From positions 309,098-373,097 of the forward strand of contig JAEERP010000004.1 of the NCBI GenBank assembly GCA_016285885.1: a stretch of DNA of 64,000 bases. The letters are read 5' to 3'. Below the pieces are notes generated by a model that saw nothing but the letters and a program-made list of their open reading frames with translations, did no database searches and was not told the origin of the DNA. The position numbers were made by a program, and so were the translations under genes. Positions 1 through 10,652 of this stretch are shown here, in pieces. Position 1 is the first letter of the stretch. Each line of letters begins with the position of its first letter. The stretch is from Paludibacteraceae bacterium (GTDB taxonomy: Bacteria > Bacteroidota > Bacteroidia > Bacteroidales > Paludibacteraceae).

Positions 1-1504
1 TTTCCTCCGCACGCTGGAGACCGGTATCCGCTTGCTGGATAAGGTGATGGCGGACACGAAGGCGGCTGGCAAGAGCGAGATCTCCGGTAAGGATGGTTTC
101 ACCCTCTACGATACCTTCGGCTTCCCATTGGACTTGACGGAGCTGATCCTCCGCGAGAATGGCATGACGGTCAATGAGACTGAGTTCAACCAGGAGATGC
201 AGAAGCAGAAGGAACGCGCGCGCAACGCGGCGGCTGTGGAGACGGGCGACTGGGTGCAGCTGAAAGAGGGCGAATGTGAGTTCGTCGGCTATGACCTGCT
301 CTCTTGCGACGTGGAGATCCTCCGCTACAGAAAGATCAAACAGAAGAATACAGAATATTACCAATTGGTACTGAATAGAACTCCTTTCTACGCCGAGATG
401 GGTGGACAGGTCGGTGACACGGGTCTGCTGAAGTCTGACGAAGAGACCATCGAGATCATCGACACGAAGAAGGAGAATAACCTCAGCGTGCATATCGCCA
501 AGAAAATGCCTGCCAACCCGAGCGCTTCGTTCGTGGCGGAGGTGAACGTGGAGCGTCGCCAGCAAATCGCTTGCAACCACACGGCGACCCACTTGCTCGA
601 CTATGCTTTGCGTCAAGTGCTCGGTACGCATGTGGAGCAGAAGGGTTCCTACGTCGCACCGGACGCCCTGCGTTTCGACTTCTCCCACTTCCAGAAGGTG
701 ACGGACGAGGAGTTGCGTAAGGCGGAGCAGATCGCTAACGCTATGGTGCGCCAGAACATCCAATTGGAGGAGCACCGCGACGTGCCGATCGAGGATGCGC
801 GCAACATGGGCGCTATGGCGCTCTTCGGTGAGAAATACGGCGACACGGTACGTGTCATCCAATATGGTCCTTCCCTAGAGCTTTGTGGAGGTACACACGT
901 GAAGGCGACCGGCGAAATTGGCTTCATCCGCATCCTCTCAGAGGCTTCCGTGTCGGCGGGCGTCCGTCGTATCGAGGCCGTTTCGGGCGCTAAGGCGGAG
1001 GAGTTCATGAACATGCAGCAGGATATGCTCCGTGACCTGAAGGCCCTCTTCAACAACGCACCTAACCTTGTGGCTTCCATCAAGAAGTCTTTGGAGGAGA
1101 ACACGGCCATGAAGAAACAGGTGGAGCAATTCGTACAAGAGAAGGTGATCATCCTGCGCGACAAACTGATCCAAAATGCGGTTGAGCGCAATGGTCAGAA
1201 GGTGATCGTCCTCAAGGGAGATTTTGAGGCTGATTTGGTGAAATCGGTTGCCTTCCAGATCCGTAACGTGATGACCTCCTCGCTCGTCTTCATCGGAGTC
1301 ACTAAGCATGGCGACAAGCCTGCTATCACGATGGCTTTGTCCGACGACCTTGTCGCTACGGGCATGAACGCTACTCAGATAGTGCGCGACGCGGCTAAGG
1401 AGATCAAGGGCGGCGGCGGTGGCCAGCCTTTCTTCGCTCAGGCGGGCGGAAAGGATGTGGATGGTCTGGAACGCGCCCTAGACGTCTTGTTAAGCAAAAT
1501 CTAA
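1..1504 (+). CDS. alaS: Alanyl-tRNA synthetase, C-terminal part (5' truncated by window edge)
   Basis: Frame open from base 2 ([16 protein letters not shown]...); [23 protein letters not shown] and C-terminal [14 protein letters not shown] motifs. Confidence 0.97.
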   Translation, partial: FLRTLETGIRLLDKVMADTKAAGKSEISGKDGFTLYDTFGFPLDLTELILRENGMTVNETEFNQEMQKQKERARNAAAVETGDWVQLKEGECEFVGYDLLSCDVEILRYRKIKQKNTEYYQLVLNRTPFYAEMGGQVGDTGLLKSDEETIEIIDTKKENNLSVHIAKKMPANPSASFVAEVNVERRQQIACNHTATHLLDYALRQVLGTHVEQKGSYVAPDALRFDFSHFQKVTDEELRKAEQIANAMVRQNIQLEEHRDVPIEDARNMGAMALFGEKYGDTVRVIQYGPSLELCGGTHVKATGEIGFIRILSEASVSAGVRRIEAVSGAKAEEFMNMQQDMLRDLKALFNNAPNLVASIKKSLEENTAMKKQVEQFVQEKVIILRDKLIQNAVERNGQKVIVLKGDFEADLVKSVAFQIRNVMTSSLVFIGVTKHGDKPAITMALSDDLVATGMNATQIVRDAAKEIKGGGGGQPFFAQAGGKDVDGLERALDVLLSKI

Positions 1505-1525
1505 TAACCTTGAATACATGAATGT

Positions 1526-1557
1526 AATGGAGGGCTGGTTTTTCCTGTCCCTCCATT
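1526..1557 (+). terminator. Hairpin downstream of alaS
   Basis: Perfect 9-bp stem aatggaggg/ccctccatt 22 nt after the alaS stop. Confidence 0.55.
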
Positions 1558-1589
1558 ATTGCTTTCTATAACATTAATTCCTCATCGTC

Positions 1590-3026
1590 ATGAAGTGTAG
1601 AGTGCTCATATCCACATTGCTTTCGCTCTTGTTCTCAGGCCTTCTGTTGGCTCATCCAAACGATGACAAGATCCTCATCTTGTCTGTCAACGACATGCAT
1701 GCCTCGTTCGAAAAACTGCCTCGCCTGAAGCACTTGGCGGATAGCCTGAGATGCCTCTACCCCAACATGTTAGTGCTCTCCGCAGGGGATAACCGCACGG
1801 GCAATCCGTTCAATGACCAATACCCAGTCTCTTCCCTGCCCATGACGGAGCTGATGAACTATGCAGGCTTCGACGCTTCCGCTGTCGGCAACCATGATTT
1901 TGACGCGAAGATTGACGGATTGATGGATATGGTTAACTATTCGCACTTTCCGTACCTCGCGGCGAATGTGGAGCTCCCCGACAGCCTGAAAGGTCGGTTG
2001 CAGGGGTACAAGATATTCACGATGGCCAATGGTGTGCGGGTAGGCGTACTGAGCTTGCTGCAGCTCAACGGGAGCGGAATACCCGACACGCACCCCAAGA
2101 ATGTGGAGGGGGTACGGTTCTACCCTGTCAGGGAGACCATCGAGCGTCACCGTTTCCTGCGGAAGGAGTGCGACATCGTCATCCTGCTCACTCATTTAGG
2201 CCTTGCCGTGGACCAGCAATTGGCGGAGGAGTACGCTGATTTCGCGGACATCATCGTGGGGGGACATTCCCACACGAAGATAGAAGGGGGCCTGACCCGG
2301 AACGGAGTGTTGATCACGCAGGCGGAGAATAAGCTGAAGTATGCCACCGTGACAACCATCGAGACCAATGGCAAGGCGATTGTCGGCAAGCGGGCGGAGC
2401 TCGTGGACCTCAAGGCGATGCCTTCGGACAAAAGTGCGGAGGCGCTGGTGAAGTACTTCTCCGACAACGACGAACTGAATCAGGTGATCGGTCAGCTCGC
2501 GGACTCCATCTGGGACGAGGAGACGATGGGAGGCCTGATGGGACAGTCGTGGATCGGCGAGACACAAGCGGACGTCGCCGTCATCAACAGCGGAAACGTC
2601 AGGATCCCGGAATTGCCTGCGGGCGATATCCATCTAGCGGATGTCTTCCGTATTGACCCCTACGACAATGATGTCATCCTGCTGGAGCTGACGGGCGAAG
2701 AGCTGAAGGCGCTTCTCCTAGCCTGCCAACGTGCCGACGAGGCGAAGTTCCCTTTCCTGATCGGGGCGAAATACGAGGCGGAGGTGAACCCGAAAGACCC
2801 TTCCCAAATCGAGCGCCTCACCCTGAAACACATGGATGGGAAGAAATTCGACATGAAAAAGGTCTACAAGGTGGTGACCAGCAGTTATGTGATGAGCATC
2901 TCGAAGTTCAACCACAAGAAAAAGGGGGAGGTCCTTGACGTGAAATGCAATGCGCTGATGATTCGGTACATCAGGCGGGTTCGTTACATCAGCCAGCCGA
3001 AGATTTGCAACGTGTTGGTCAGGTAG
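1590..3026 (+). CDS. Secreted 5'-nucleotidase / metallophosphatase family protein
   Basis: Signal peptide; SVNDMHASFE, SAGDNRTGNPF, VGNHDFD, VGGHSHT motifs; 5_nucleotid_C-like C-terminus. Confidence 0.9.
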   Translation: MKCRVLISTLLSLLFSGLLLAHPNDDKILILSVNDMHASFEKLPRLKHLADSLRCLYPNMLVLSAGDNRTGNPFNDQYPVSSLPMTELMNYAGFDASAVGNHDFDAKIDGLMDMVNYSHFPYLAANVELPDSLKGRLQGYKIFTMANGVRVGVLSLLQLNGSGIPDTHPKNVEGVRFYPVRETIERHRFLRKECDIVILLTHLGLAVDQQLAEEYADFADIIVGGHSHTKIEGGLTRNGVLITQAENKLKYATVTTIETNGKAIVGKRAELVDLKAMPSDKSAEALVKYFSDNDELNQVIGQLADSIWDEETMGGLMGQSWIGETQADVAVINSGNVRIPELPAGDIHLADVFRIDPYDNDVILLELTGEELKALLLACQRADEAKFPFLIGAKYEAEVNPKDPSQIERLTLKHMDGKKFDMKKVYKVVTSSYVMSISKFNHKKKGEVLDVKCNALMIRYIRRVRYISQPKICNVLVR

Positions 3027-3061
3027 AAGGGCATGGTGGGGTTGTTTAAGCGCTTGTTCAT

Positions 3062-3150
3062 TTACTATTTAACTATTTACAATTTACGATTTAAACATTT
3101 ACTATGATTTTCTATTTAGCTATTTGTTCACTTACTATTTAACTATTTAC
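3062..3150. repeat. AT-rich intergenic repeat; exact 19-mer ttactatttaactatttac at 3062-3080 and 3132-3150
   Basis: Read directly. Confidence 0.8.
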
Positions 3151-3161
3151 GATTTACTTCG

Positions 3162-3169
3162 TATATTTG
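3162..3169 (+). promoter_or_regulatory. Bacteroidetes -7 box TATATTTG
   Basis: Matches TAnnTTTG, 37 nt before the ATG at 3207. Confidence 0.5.
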
Positions 3170-3206
3170 TTTGTTAGATATTCTTTCGAAAATAATTTAT
3201 CATAAC

Positions 3207-4304
3207 ATGTGTAGACATATATCGGCAATATTGCTTGCGGCATTTGCGCTAATGGGATGCCTCTCTTGCCAAAAGGGGGGATTGCGGCACAAGATTAATT
3301 TTTATCATTGGAAATCCTCCTATCAGGTGGATGAGGAAGTTCGGTCGTACACGAAGGAACTCGGTTGTGAAAAGGTTTATTTGCACTATTTCGACGTCGT
3401 GAAGAAAGGCGACCTCGTATACCCCGTCAATTTCATAAAACCGATCAAGCAGAATCCGCTGCATCAGGATTCAGTGCGTTTCATACCCGTCATATTCATA
3501 ACGAATGAAGTCTTTGAGGAGATAGAAGAGCATGGGATCCAGTCTTTGGTCGGATCAATCACCTCCCTGATTAATCAAGTCTCTTTCCACGTGGGTGGCC
3601 CCTTTTATTGTACAGAACAGGACAAAGAATACAGTTTGGGCCCGTGTGCCGAGCAGCCCGATCCGGAAGACGATCCGCAGTCGCCCTTTTATAGGGAGAT
3701 CCAGTTCGACTGCGATTGGACCCAAACCACCAAGGAGAACTATTTCACCTTCCTTTCCCTTATGAAGGATTATTTGCCGGGTGTGAAGATCACCAGCACC
3801 ATCCGCCTGCATCAGATCAAGGATAGGGAGACGATGGGCGTTCCTCCTGCCGACAAGGGATACCTCATGTGTTATGCCACGAGTGGGGTCAACGACGGGT
3901 CGGACTCCAACTCTATCCTGGACATCGACCTATTGAAAAGCTACACCAATGACCTGAAGAAATACCCGCTTCCGCTCGACTATGCACTTCCGATCTACTC
4001 ATGGGGCATCGTCTCCAATCATGAGGGGAAAGTGAAGTTAGTGAATGGCCTGTCAAGCAATGACATGGGAGATATAAGGTTCAAGAAGATTGGTGAGAAT
4101 AAGTATGAGGTGCTGGAGGATTGCTTCCTCAACGGGCTCTACATCAACGAGGGGTTCACCATCGAGATTGAAGAGATTACGCCTACGCTCGTGCGGAGCG
4201 CCATCCAATATTTGGACGAAAAGCTCGGAAAGGATTATACCATCGTATATTTCCACCTGAGCAAAGGTTTTTTGAAAAGATATTCTGTCGATGATTTAAA
4301 ATGA
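3207..4304 (+). CDS. Putative lipoprotein/secreted protein, possibly with a TIM-barrel glycosidase-like fold
   Basis: N-terminal hydrophobic stretch with LMGCLSC lipobox-like segment; conserved-looking FDCDWTQTTKENYFTFL and YLMCYATSG blocks. Confidence 0.65.
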   Translation: MCRHISAILLAAFALMGCLSCQKGGLRHKINFYHWKSSYQVDEEVRSYTKELGCEKVYLHYFDVVKKGDLVYPVNFIKPIKQNPLHQDSVRFIPVIFITNEVFEEIEEHGIQSLVGSITSLINQVSFHVGGPFYCTEQDKEYSLGPCAEQPDPEDDPQSPFYREIQFDCDWTQTTKENYFTFLSLMKDYLPGVKITSTIRLHQIKDRETMGVPPADKGYLMCYATSGVNDGSDSNSILDIDLLKSYTNDLKKYPLPLDYALPIYSWGIVSNHEGKVKLVNGLSSNDMGDIRFKKIGENKYEVLEDCFLNGLYINEGFTIEIEEITPTLVRSAIQYLDEKLGKDYTIVYFHLSKGFLKRYSVDDLK

Positions 4305-4311
4305 AGTTGAT

Positions 4312-6510
4312 ATGAGACGATACTTCCTTATAACAATTTTTGCCCTTGGTTGGGCGACGAATCTCTTCCCTTGCGCGAATATAGAGATTGAATCCGTAAG
4401 ATCCTCCAACGACCTTTTCTGCGAAGCTGTACCCTATGATGACGACTTCGATTATCTTATTGAGAGCGGGGAATGCAGGGATTTCCAACGTTTCTACGAC
4501 CATTTTTGTTTCGGTTGCTACAAGGAATGGCCCAATGCCGGGAATATGGAGGAGTGGGCGAAATACCTGAAAATAAATGCGGACCAGGCTTATTATTTGG
4601 TCAACAAGGTATCACAACAGACGATAGACTCTTTGCTGGTTGATGGGTCATGCAATGATCCCCAGCTGAAGTTCGCAGACAAGGCCTTTTGTAAAAAATG
4701 GTGTGCCGCCTTAAACTACATCTCTTTCGCGAAGTATCTGGAGCCTTACATGGGCTGGACAAATGATGTGGACACTTATTCCCTCTGGCAATATCCGTAC
4801 GAGACAAGGTGGGGGTACGAAGAAAGGAAAGCAAACATCATGAGCTTGGACTACACAACAGTCATGAACAATATGATTGAGGCTTATGGTAGGCAGAAGG
4901 ACAAGGAGTTGAAACTCCGGTATGGTTACCAAATCGTTCGTTTCGCACATTATAACGGGCAATACGAGGCTGCGGTACGATACTTCAACAAGTATGTGGA
5001 ACCGCTGAATTATAAGCCGGAGATCTACTATTATGCGTTAAGCCAAAAGGCGGGCGCGATGCTCAAATACAAAAAGGCAGAAGAGGCATGGGAAGAAATT
5101 GACGAGCATACGCAAGCGAACAGCCAATATGCAAAAGATTTCCTCAAGGTATTTACCTACTCCAAGGACTTGAAATATGTCGCTTATAAATCTTTGAGAG
5201 ATGGTGCTTGGGAGATTCTCTATAAAAGGGTGGAATCTCTCCCTAAAAAGGAGGCATGCAGCCTCTACTTCATGTTAGGATTTGGTTCCTTCAACGACGG
5301 GTTGAAAGAGATGGAGAAGATCGCCGCCATCTCCCCCAATTCATACATGGTGGATGTCCTGATGAGCGGTTATCTCGCCGACCTATCCCTCAACGAACAC
5401 TCCACTGATGGACTGAAAAACGCTAATCTCGAACATGCGTTGCATTTGGCGGAATCCATGCTCCAAAAGTCTTCCCGTCAGGATTTTTGGCATCTCTGCG
5501 CCGCCCATTTGTCTGCCTACAACGGTATGAATGACCAAGCGAGACAGCATCTGTCGAAGGTGAAGAGCAACCGCCCTTGCTTCAAGGCTAACAAGGATTT
5601 GCTCTCCGCCTACATGATGATTAATGACGTTGATAAGATGACCAGGGAGGCGGCGAATAACATCTACGGGAAGTGCGGGGATATCCTCGGAGAACCTTTC
5701 TTGCGCAAGATGTTGGCGGAACGTATGGGTGATGACATGGAGATGCAACGGAACCTGCTCTCCTTCGAATACCTGAAAGGTTTCGACAGCGGGTTGTGGG
5801 AAAAGGCCATTGCCTTCGGAACCAACTACAACCTGAATGGCTTTGAGAAATGGTTGCTGAAGAGCAACAACTATTCGTCGGATAGCGCACGGGGCGAACT
5901 TTCCAGAAGCTACCTTTATGAAGGGAACATTCCTAAGGCGCTTGAATATGCCCCGTTCTATAAGACAGAGGATATGTCAATGAAGAGCGTCTTCTGCTAT
6001 AATGTAGACCACGTCTATAGGAGTTCCTCGGAAGAGCAGAATGATTTCCACTCGGATTACACCAATGAGCTGATTGACAAGAGGATGAAACTGGACAAGG
6101 TCTCCTATGTGAAACTGTTGAAGCAACTCGACGCCTTGTACAAGACTGCGCAGACAGATGGTGAGAAGGGGGCGAAGGCTGCTTTTCTGCTGGGTAATTT
6201 CTACTTCAACATCAGTCCCCATGGGTATTATAGAGACCGCATATATGGGTTCGGTTTTTGGGATACCTATGCTACGGAAGAATATAGCTTCAAAACGGAC
6301 AGGAAATTCTTTGAAATGGCTGACCAGAAAAACTTCCAGGACAATGAATTGAAAGCGAAGATCGTTTTTGCGATGGCAAAGGTGGATGGCGAGAACCATG
6401 GCAAACCTGGCGACAATTACCGACGGCTGACGAGTTGGTACAAACGGACGAATGCTTACAAGAATTTCGTCTCTAAGTGCTCGTACTTCAGCAAATACGT
6501 GAATGATTAA
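4312..6510 (+). CDS. Secreted protein with TPR-like helical repeats, uncharacterised
   Basis: Signal peptide; helical repeat pattern; 7 nt after the upstream ORF. Confidence 0.65.
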   Translation: MRRYFLITIFALGWATNLFPCANIEIESVRSSNDLFCEAVPYDDDFDYLIESGECRDFQRFYDHFCFGCYKEWPNAGNMEEWAKYLKINADQAYYLVNKVSQQTIDSLLVDGSCNDPQLKFADKAFCKKWCAALNYISFAKYLEPYMGWTNDVDTYSLWQYPYETRWGYEERKANIMSLDYTTVMNNMIEAYGRQKDKELKLRYGYQIVRFAHYNGQYEAAVRYFNKYVEPLNYKPEIYYYALSQKAGAMLKYKKAEEAWEEIDEHTQANSQYAKDFLKVFTYSKDLKYVAYKSLRDGAWEILYKRVESLPKKEACSLYFMLGFGSFNDGLKEMEKIAAISPNSYMVDVLMSGYLADLSLNEHSTDGLKNANLEHALHLAESMLQKSSRQDFWHLCAAHLSAYNGMNDQARQHLSKVKSNRPCFKANKDLLSAYMMINDVDKMTREAANNIYGKCGDILGEPFLRKMLAERMGDDMEMQRNLLSFEYLKGFDSGLWEKAIAFGTNYNLNGFEKWLLKSNNYSSDSARGELSRSYLYEGNIPKALEYAPFYKTEDMSMKSVFCYNVDHVYRSSSEEQNDFHSDYTNELIDKRMKLDKVSYVKLLKQLDALYKTAQTDGEKGAKAAFLLGNFYFNISPHGYYRDRIYGFGFWDTYATEEYSFKTDRKFFEMADQKNFQDNELKAKIVFAMAKVDGENHGKPGDNYRRLTSWYKRTNAYKNFVSKCSYFSKYVND

Positions 6511-6582
6511 CCCCTTCCCGTTTCATCGATGGGAAGGCGTGGCAGTGCGGGGCTCCGCCCATGTGTTACCGCCAACGCTAAT

Positions 6583-6622
6583 TACAAATAGTAAATAGTA
6601 AATCGTCAAATGGTAAATAGCG
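6583..6622. repeat. AT-rich intergenic repeat related, in inverted orientation, to 3062-3150
   Basis: acaaatagtaaatagtaaatcgtcaaatggtaaatagcg; its reverse complement resembles the 3062 element. Confidence 0.5.
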
Positions 6623-6727
6623 TACGTATCATGCGGCAAACAAGCCCATAGTGCCTTCCTCCCATGTTTTTCATGCCACGAAGGCGCAAGTTCGGAAAAC
6701 CTATTTTTTCATATCCTAATTAATTTT

Positions 6728-6735
6728 TATCTTTG
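6728..6735 (+). promoter_or_regulatory. -7 box TATCTTTG upstream of topA
   Basis: TAnnTTTG match. Confidence 0.55.
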
Positions 6736-6758
6736 CACCCGATTTCGAAATTCACAGA

Positions 6759-9197
6759 ATGATTATGCAGAAAAATTTAGTTATTGTCGAGTCCCCTGCA
6801 AAGGCCAAAACCATAGAGAAATTTTTGGGAAAAGACTATTCTGTCTTGTCTAGTTTCGGTCATATCCGAGACCTGAAGAAGAAGGGGATTGGCATAGACA
6901 TCGAACATAACTTCGAACCAGACTACGAGATCCCTTCCGATAAGAAAGCGTTAGTGACAGAGTTGAAGAAGAAAGCAAAGGAGGCGGAGATTGTCTGGCT
7001 CGCATCCGATGAGGACCGCGAGGGAGAGGCCATCGCTTGGCATCTGTTCCAAGTGCTGGGCCTAAAGAAAGAAAATACCAGGAGAATTGTTTTCCATGAG
7101 ATAACCAAAGAGGCTATACTGAAGGCCATCGAGACGCCAAGGGACATTGATGATAACCTTGTCTGCGCCCAGCAGGCACGCCGTGTCCTTGACCGTATCG
7201 TGGGTTTTGAGCTCTCTCCAATCTTGTGGCGCAAGGTGAGACCGGCTCTTTCGGCTGGACGTGTGCAGTCCGTCACCGTGCGCCTGATCGTGGATAGGGA
7301 GCGTGAGATCCAGAAGTTCTCAGCGGAGGCTTCCTTCCGTGTGCAGGCTGTCTTCTCCGTCATGGACGTGAACGGAAAGCAGACGCAGCTGAACGCGGAG
7401 TTGTCCGAGCGACTGAAGACGAAGGAGGAGACGCTGGCCTTCCTGCAACGGTGCCAGAACGCCCAGTTCGTCATCGAGAACATAGAAAAGAAGCCTGCCA
7501 AGAAGTGTCCGGCACCGCCGTTCACCACCTCCACCCTCCAACAGGAGGCTTCGAGGAAATTGGGCTTCTCCGTTTCGCAGACCATGATGGTGGCGCAACG
7601 CCTCTACGAGTCGGGAAAGATTACCTACATGCGTACCGACTCCGTCAACCTATCTAGCCTGGCGCTCAACACCGCTAAGGAGGAGATCGAGAACATGGCG
7701 GGCGAGAAGTACGTGAAGATCAGACAATACCAGACGAAGACCAAGGGTGCCCAGGAGGCGCACGAGGCCATCCGTCCTACTTATATCAGCCACCACACCA
7801 TCGAGGGTAATGCACAGGAGAAGAGACTCTACGAGCTCATCTGGAAGCGTACCATCGCCTCCCAAATGGCGGACGCCGAGCTGGAGCGCACCATCGTGAC
7901 GGTGAACATCTCAGGCGAGAAGCTACGTTTCGTCGCCGAGGGTGAGGTGCTGAAATTCGATGGATTCCTGAAAGTCTACATGGAGTCGTCGGACGACGAC
8001 ACGGACCAGACCGAGGGCGCTTTGCTGCCTGACCTGAAGAAGGGCACATCGCTGAAATGCCAGTCGGCCAAGGCTGTGGAACGTTTCTCCCAACGCCCGC
8101 CACGCTACACGGAGGCGAGCCTCGTGCGTAAGCTTGAGGAGTTGGGCATCGGACGTCCTTCCACCTATGCGCCGACCATCTCCACCATCCAAGCCAGAGG
8201 CTACGTGGAGAAGGGTGACAAGGAGGGTGAGTCCAGGTCGTATGAGACCATCACGCTGCAAGGCGGAAAGATAACGGAGAAGACCGAGACGGAGGTGTAT
8301 GGCACCGAACGCTCCAAGCTCTTCCCGACAGACACGGGAATCGTGGTGAACGATTTCCTCATCGAGTATTTCCCTGACATCATGGAGTATAACTTCACCG
8401 CGAACGTGGAGAAGGAGTTCGACGACGTGGCGGAGGGAAGCGCTCAATGGACAACGACGATCGATAAGTTCTATAAACATTTCCACCCGATGGTGGAGAA
8501 TTCCGGTAAGATGTCGGAACACAAGGTGGGCGAACGCATCTTGGGCGACGACCCTGTCTCCGGCAAACCGGTGTCGGCTAAGATCGGCCGTTTCGGACCA
8601 ATCGTGCAGATCGGTACGGCGGAGGATGAGGAGAAGCCTCGTTTCGCTTCCCTCAGGAAAAACCAGTCCATCGAGACCATCACGCTGGAGGAGGCGCTGG
8701 AGCTCTTCAAGCTGCCGCGCGACTTGGGCGAGTACGAGGGGAAGGTGATGAGTGTGGGCGTGGGACGCTTCGGCGCCTACGTGAAGCACGACGGCAAGTA
8801 TGTCTCCCTGAAGAAGACGGATGATCCGTTGGAGATCACGCCGGAGCGCGCCATCGAGCTCATCGAGGAGAAGAGGGAACAGGAACGTAATAAGTTCATC
8901 AAGGTGTTCGAGGCAGAGGGCATCGAGATATGCAACGGCCGTTTCGGACCATACATCGCCTACAACGGGGCGAACTACAAGATTCCTAAGAGCGCTGTCC
9001 CTGCGGATCTGACCGTGGAGGAGTGCAAGAAGCTCATCGAGGAGCAGGGCGAGAAGAAGCCTGCTAGAAGGTCGAGGGCGGCCGCCAAGAGCACTGCCGC
9101 CAAGAGTGCGGACACAGCGGAGAAAAAGAGCACCGCGAAGAAGAGCACGGCAAAGAAGACCACAAGTGCCAAGAGCACTACGAAGAAGGCGAAGTAG
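6759..9197 (+). CDS. topA: DNA topoisomerase I (type IA) with Lys/Ala-rich C-terminal tail
   Basis: NLVIVESPAKAKTIEKFLG, DEDREGEAIAWHL, YMRTDSVNLS, RYTEASLVRKLEELGIGRPSTYAP. Confidence 0.97.
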   Translation: MIMQKNLVIVESPAKAKTIEKFLGKDYSVLSSFGHIRDLKKKGIGIDIEHNFEPDYEIPSDKKALVTELKKKAKEAEIVWLASDEDREGEAIAWHLFQVLGLKKENTRRIVFHEITKEAILKAIETPRDIDDNLVCAQQARRVLDRIVGFELSPILWRKVRPALSAGRVQSVTVRLIVDREREIQKFSAEASFRVQAVFSVMDVNGKQTQLNAELSERLKTKEETLAFLQRCQNAQFVIENIEKKPAKKCPAPPFTTSTLQQEASRKLGFSVSQTMMVAQRLYESGKITYMRTDSVNLSSLALNTAKEEIENMAGEKYVKIRQYQTKTKGAQEAHEAIRPTYISHHTIEGNAQEKRLYELIWKRTIASQMADAELERTIVTVNISGEKLRFVAEGEVLKFDGFLKVYMESSDDDTDQTEGALLPDLKKGTSLKCQSAKAVERFSQRPPRYTEASLVRKLEELGIGRPSTYAPTISTIQARGYVEKGDKEGESRSYETITLQGGKITEKTETEVYGTERSKLFPTDTGIVVNDFLIEYFPDIMEYNFTANVEKEFDDVAEGSAQWTTTIDKFYKHFHPMVENSGKMSEHKVGERILGDDPVSGKPVSAKIGRFGPIVQIGTAEDEEKPRFASLRKNQSIETITLEEALELFKLPRDLGEYEGKVMSVGVGRFGAYVKHDGKYVSLKKTDDPLEITPERAIELIEEKREQERNKFIKVFEAEGIEICNGRFGPYIAYNGANYKIPKSAVPADLTVEECKKLIEEQGEKKPARRSRAAAKSTAAKSADTAEKKSTAKKSTAKKTTSAKSTTKKAK

Positions 9198-9233
9198 GGT
9201 GTGATGCCCTATCGTTTGTCGATAGAAAAAGAG

Positions 9234-9266
9234 AAGGCAGAAGCGTGAATCGTTTCTGCCTTTTTT
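9234..9266. terminator. Rho-independent terminator between convergent topA and hemG
   Basis: aaggcagaa-N11-ttctgcctt followed by a T-tract. Confidence 0.8.
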
Positions 9267-9268
9267 GT

Positions 9269-10651
9269 TTATTCGTGCGGCTCGCCTAGGATTTTCCTCG
9301 CCACATCGAAAGCCTGTTTGATCCTATCCCCTATGCCTATGCCGTCCCGCAGGTTTCCTGCGATCGTCAGGGAGGGATACCGCTCCTCCAGTTGGGCGAT
9401 CGCCTGCAATCGGTTGTCCGACGACGCCTCGTATTGCGGAATGGCCCGCTCGTGGCGGAAGATCCGCACCTTGTCCGCCCGTTTCTCCTTCGGGTATTGA
9501 AGCATTTCGCTGAGGGATTGATTCACCCATTGGGTCAGCTCCTCATCGCTCTTCTGCAAGTAATCGGGATGGCGGGAGCCTCCGATGAAGTAGGAGAAGG
9601 TCGCACCGCCTTGTGGCGCGCGCCCTTGGAAGCAGGCGGAAGGGAAAAGTATGCCGAGCAGATTCTTCTTCTCGCAGGAAGGGACTAATCCTCCGAAGGC
9701 CTTCCATTCGTTGCCTTGGCAATCCGCTATTCCGACGCCCACCTGAATGACCGGTGCGTAGTAGAGGTTGCTGATGGCGCGCATCTGCGTCTCGCTGACG
9801 AAGGGCAAAAGCTGCGGAAGCGCATAGGCGCCACAGGTGGTCACCACATGGTCGGCGTGCAATTGGAGGCTCTCTCCTCCTTTTTCGTATTGGATATTCC
9901 ACCCTCCCTCGTTGTCAGGTGTTATGGATATATTCATGGCGGAAGTGGTGATGTTCTCGCTTCCGATAGCCTCCGCGATCGCCTCGACAAGGTTGGAGAA
10001 GCCACCCTTGGAGGAGAACACCTTGCGGCTGACCCGTTTCTGTTGCTCCGTCTTAGGCATTTTAGCTTTGGCGATACTGCCCCGGATGAAGGAGCCATAT
10101 TGTTGCTCCAAGGCATAGAGGCGGGGCAATGCCAGACGTACGGGCAGCTTGTATGGGTCACCCGCATAGACACCGGAGAGAAACGGATCAACGGCGTAGT
10201 CTACATAGGATTTGCCCAGCCTACGTTCAGCCAAGGAACCCACCGACTCGTTGGGGTCTGTCCCCTTCGCCCGCCATGGCTCGCCTAAGATCCTGAATTT
10301 ATCCTTCCAGGTGAACAATGGTGTGCGCAAGGCGCTGACCAGACCGGAAGGCAATGCGTGGAAGCGATCCTTCTTCCATATCAGGCGTCTCTTGCTTGAC
10401 TCCAGCGCAGTCTCCATCTGGCACCGCTCCGATAGCTGGTCGAAGAGCTCCACCACCTCATAGTGCTTCACGACACCCGTGTTCGGACCGCTTTCGAACG
10501 TGAAGCCCGCATCGCTCCATGTCTTGATCTGTCCGCCTATTCTATCCATGCATTCCAGTACCATCACGTCCTTGCCTTTCCTTGCGAGTTGGAAAGCGCA
10601 CGTCAGCCCGGTTATGCCTGCACCAATGATTACGATATCATGATTCGTCAT
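9269..10651 (-). CDS. hemG: Protoporphyrinogen oxidase, FAD type (HemY/PgoX-like)
   Basis: GAGITGLTCAFQLARKGKDVMVLE dinucleotide-binding motif; PPO-like GNLRDGIGIGDRI C-terminus; operon context. Confidence 0.9.
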   Translation of the reverse strand: MTNHDIVIIGAGITGLTCAFQLARKGKDVMVLECMDRIGGQIKTWSDAGFTFESGPNTGVVKHYEVVELFDQLSERCQMETALESSKRRLIWKKDRFHALPSGLVSALRTPLFTWKDKFRILGEPWRAKGTDPNESVGSLAERRLGKSYVDYAVDPFLSGVYAGDPYKLPVRLALPRLYALEQQYGSFIRGSIAKAKMPKTEQQKRVSRKVFSSKGGFSNLVEAIAEAIGSENITTSAMNISITPDNEGGWNIQYEKGGESLQLHADHVVTTCGAYALPQLLPFVSETQMRAISNLYYAPVIQVGVGIADCQGNEWKAFGGLVPSCEKKNLLGILFPSACFQGRAPQGGATFSYFIGGSRHPDYLQKSDEELTQWVNQSLSEMLQYPKEKRADKVRIFRHERAIPQYEASSDNRLQAIAQLEERYPSLTIAGNLRDGIGIGDRIKQAFDVARKILGEPHE

Positions 10652-10652
10652 A

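Noticed and set aside
6513-6537. ccttccc/gggaagg hairpin after the TPR gene as a terminator
   Set aside because: Stem present but no T-tract follows; support too weak.
7923-8789. 288-aa antisense ORF inside topA
   Set aside because: Overlaps conserved topA coding sequence; His/Arg/Leu-rich shadow translation.
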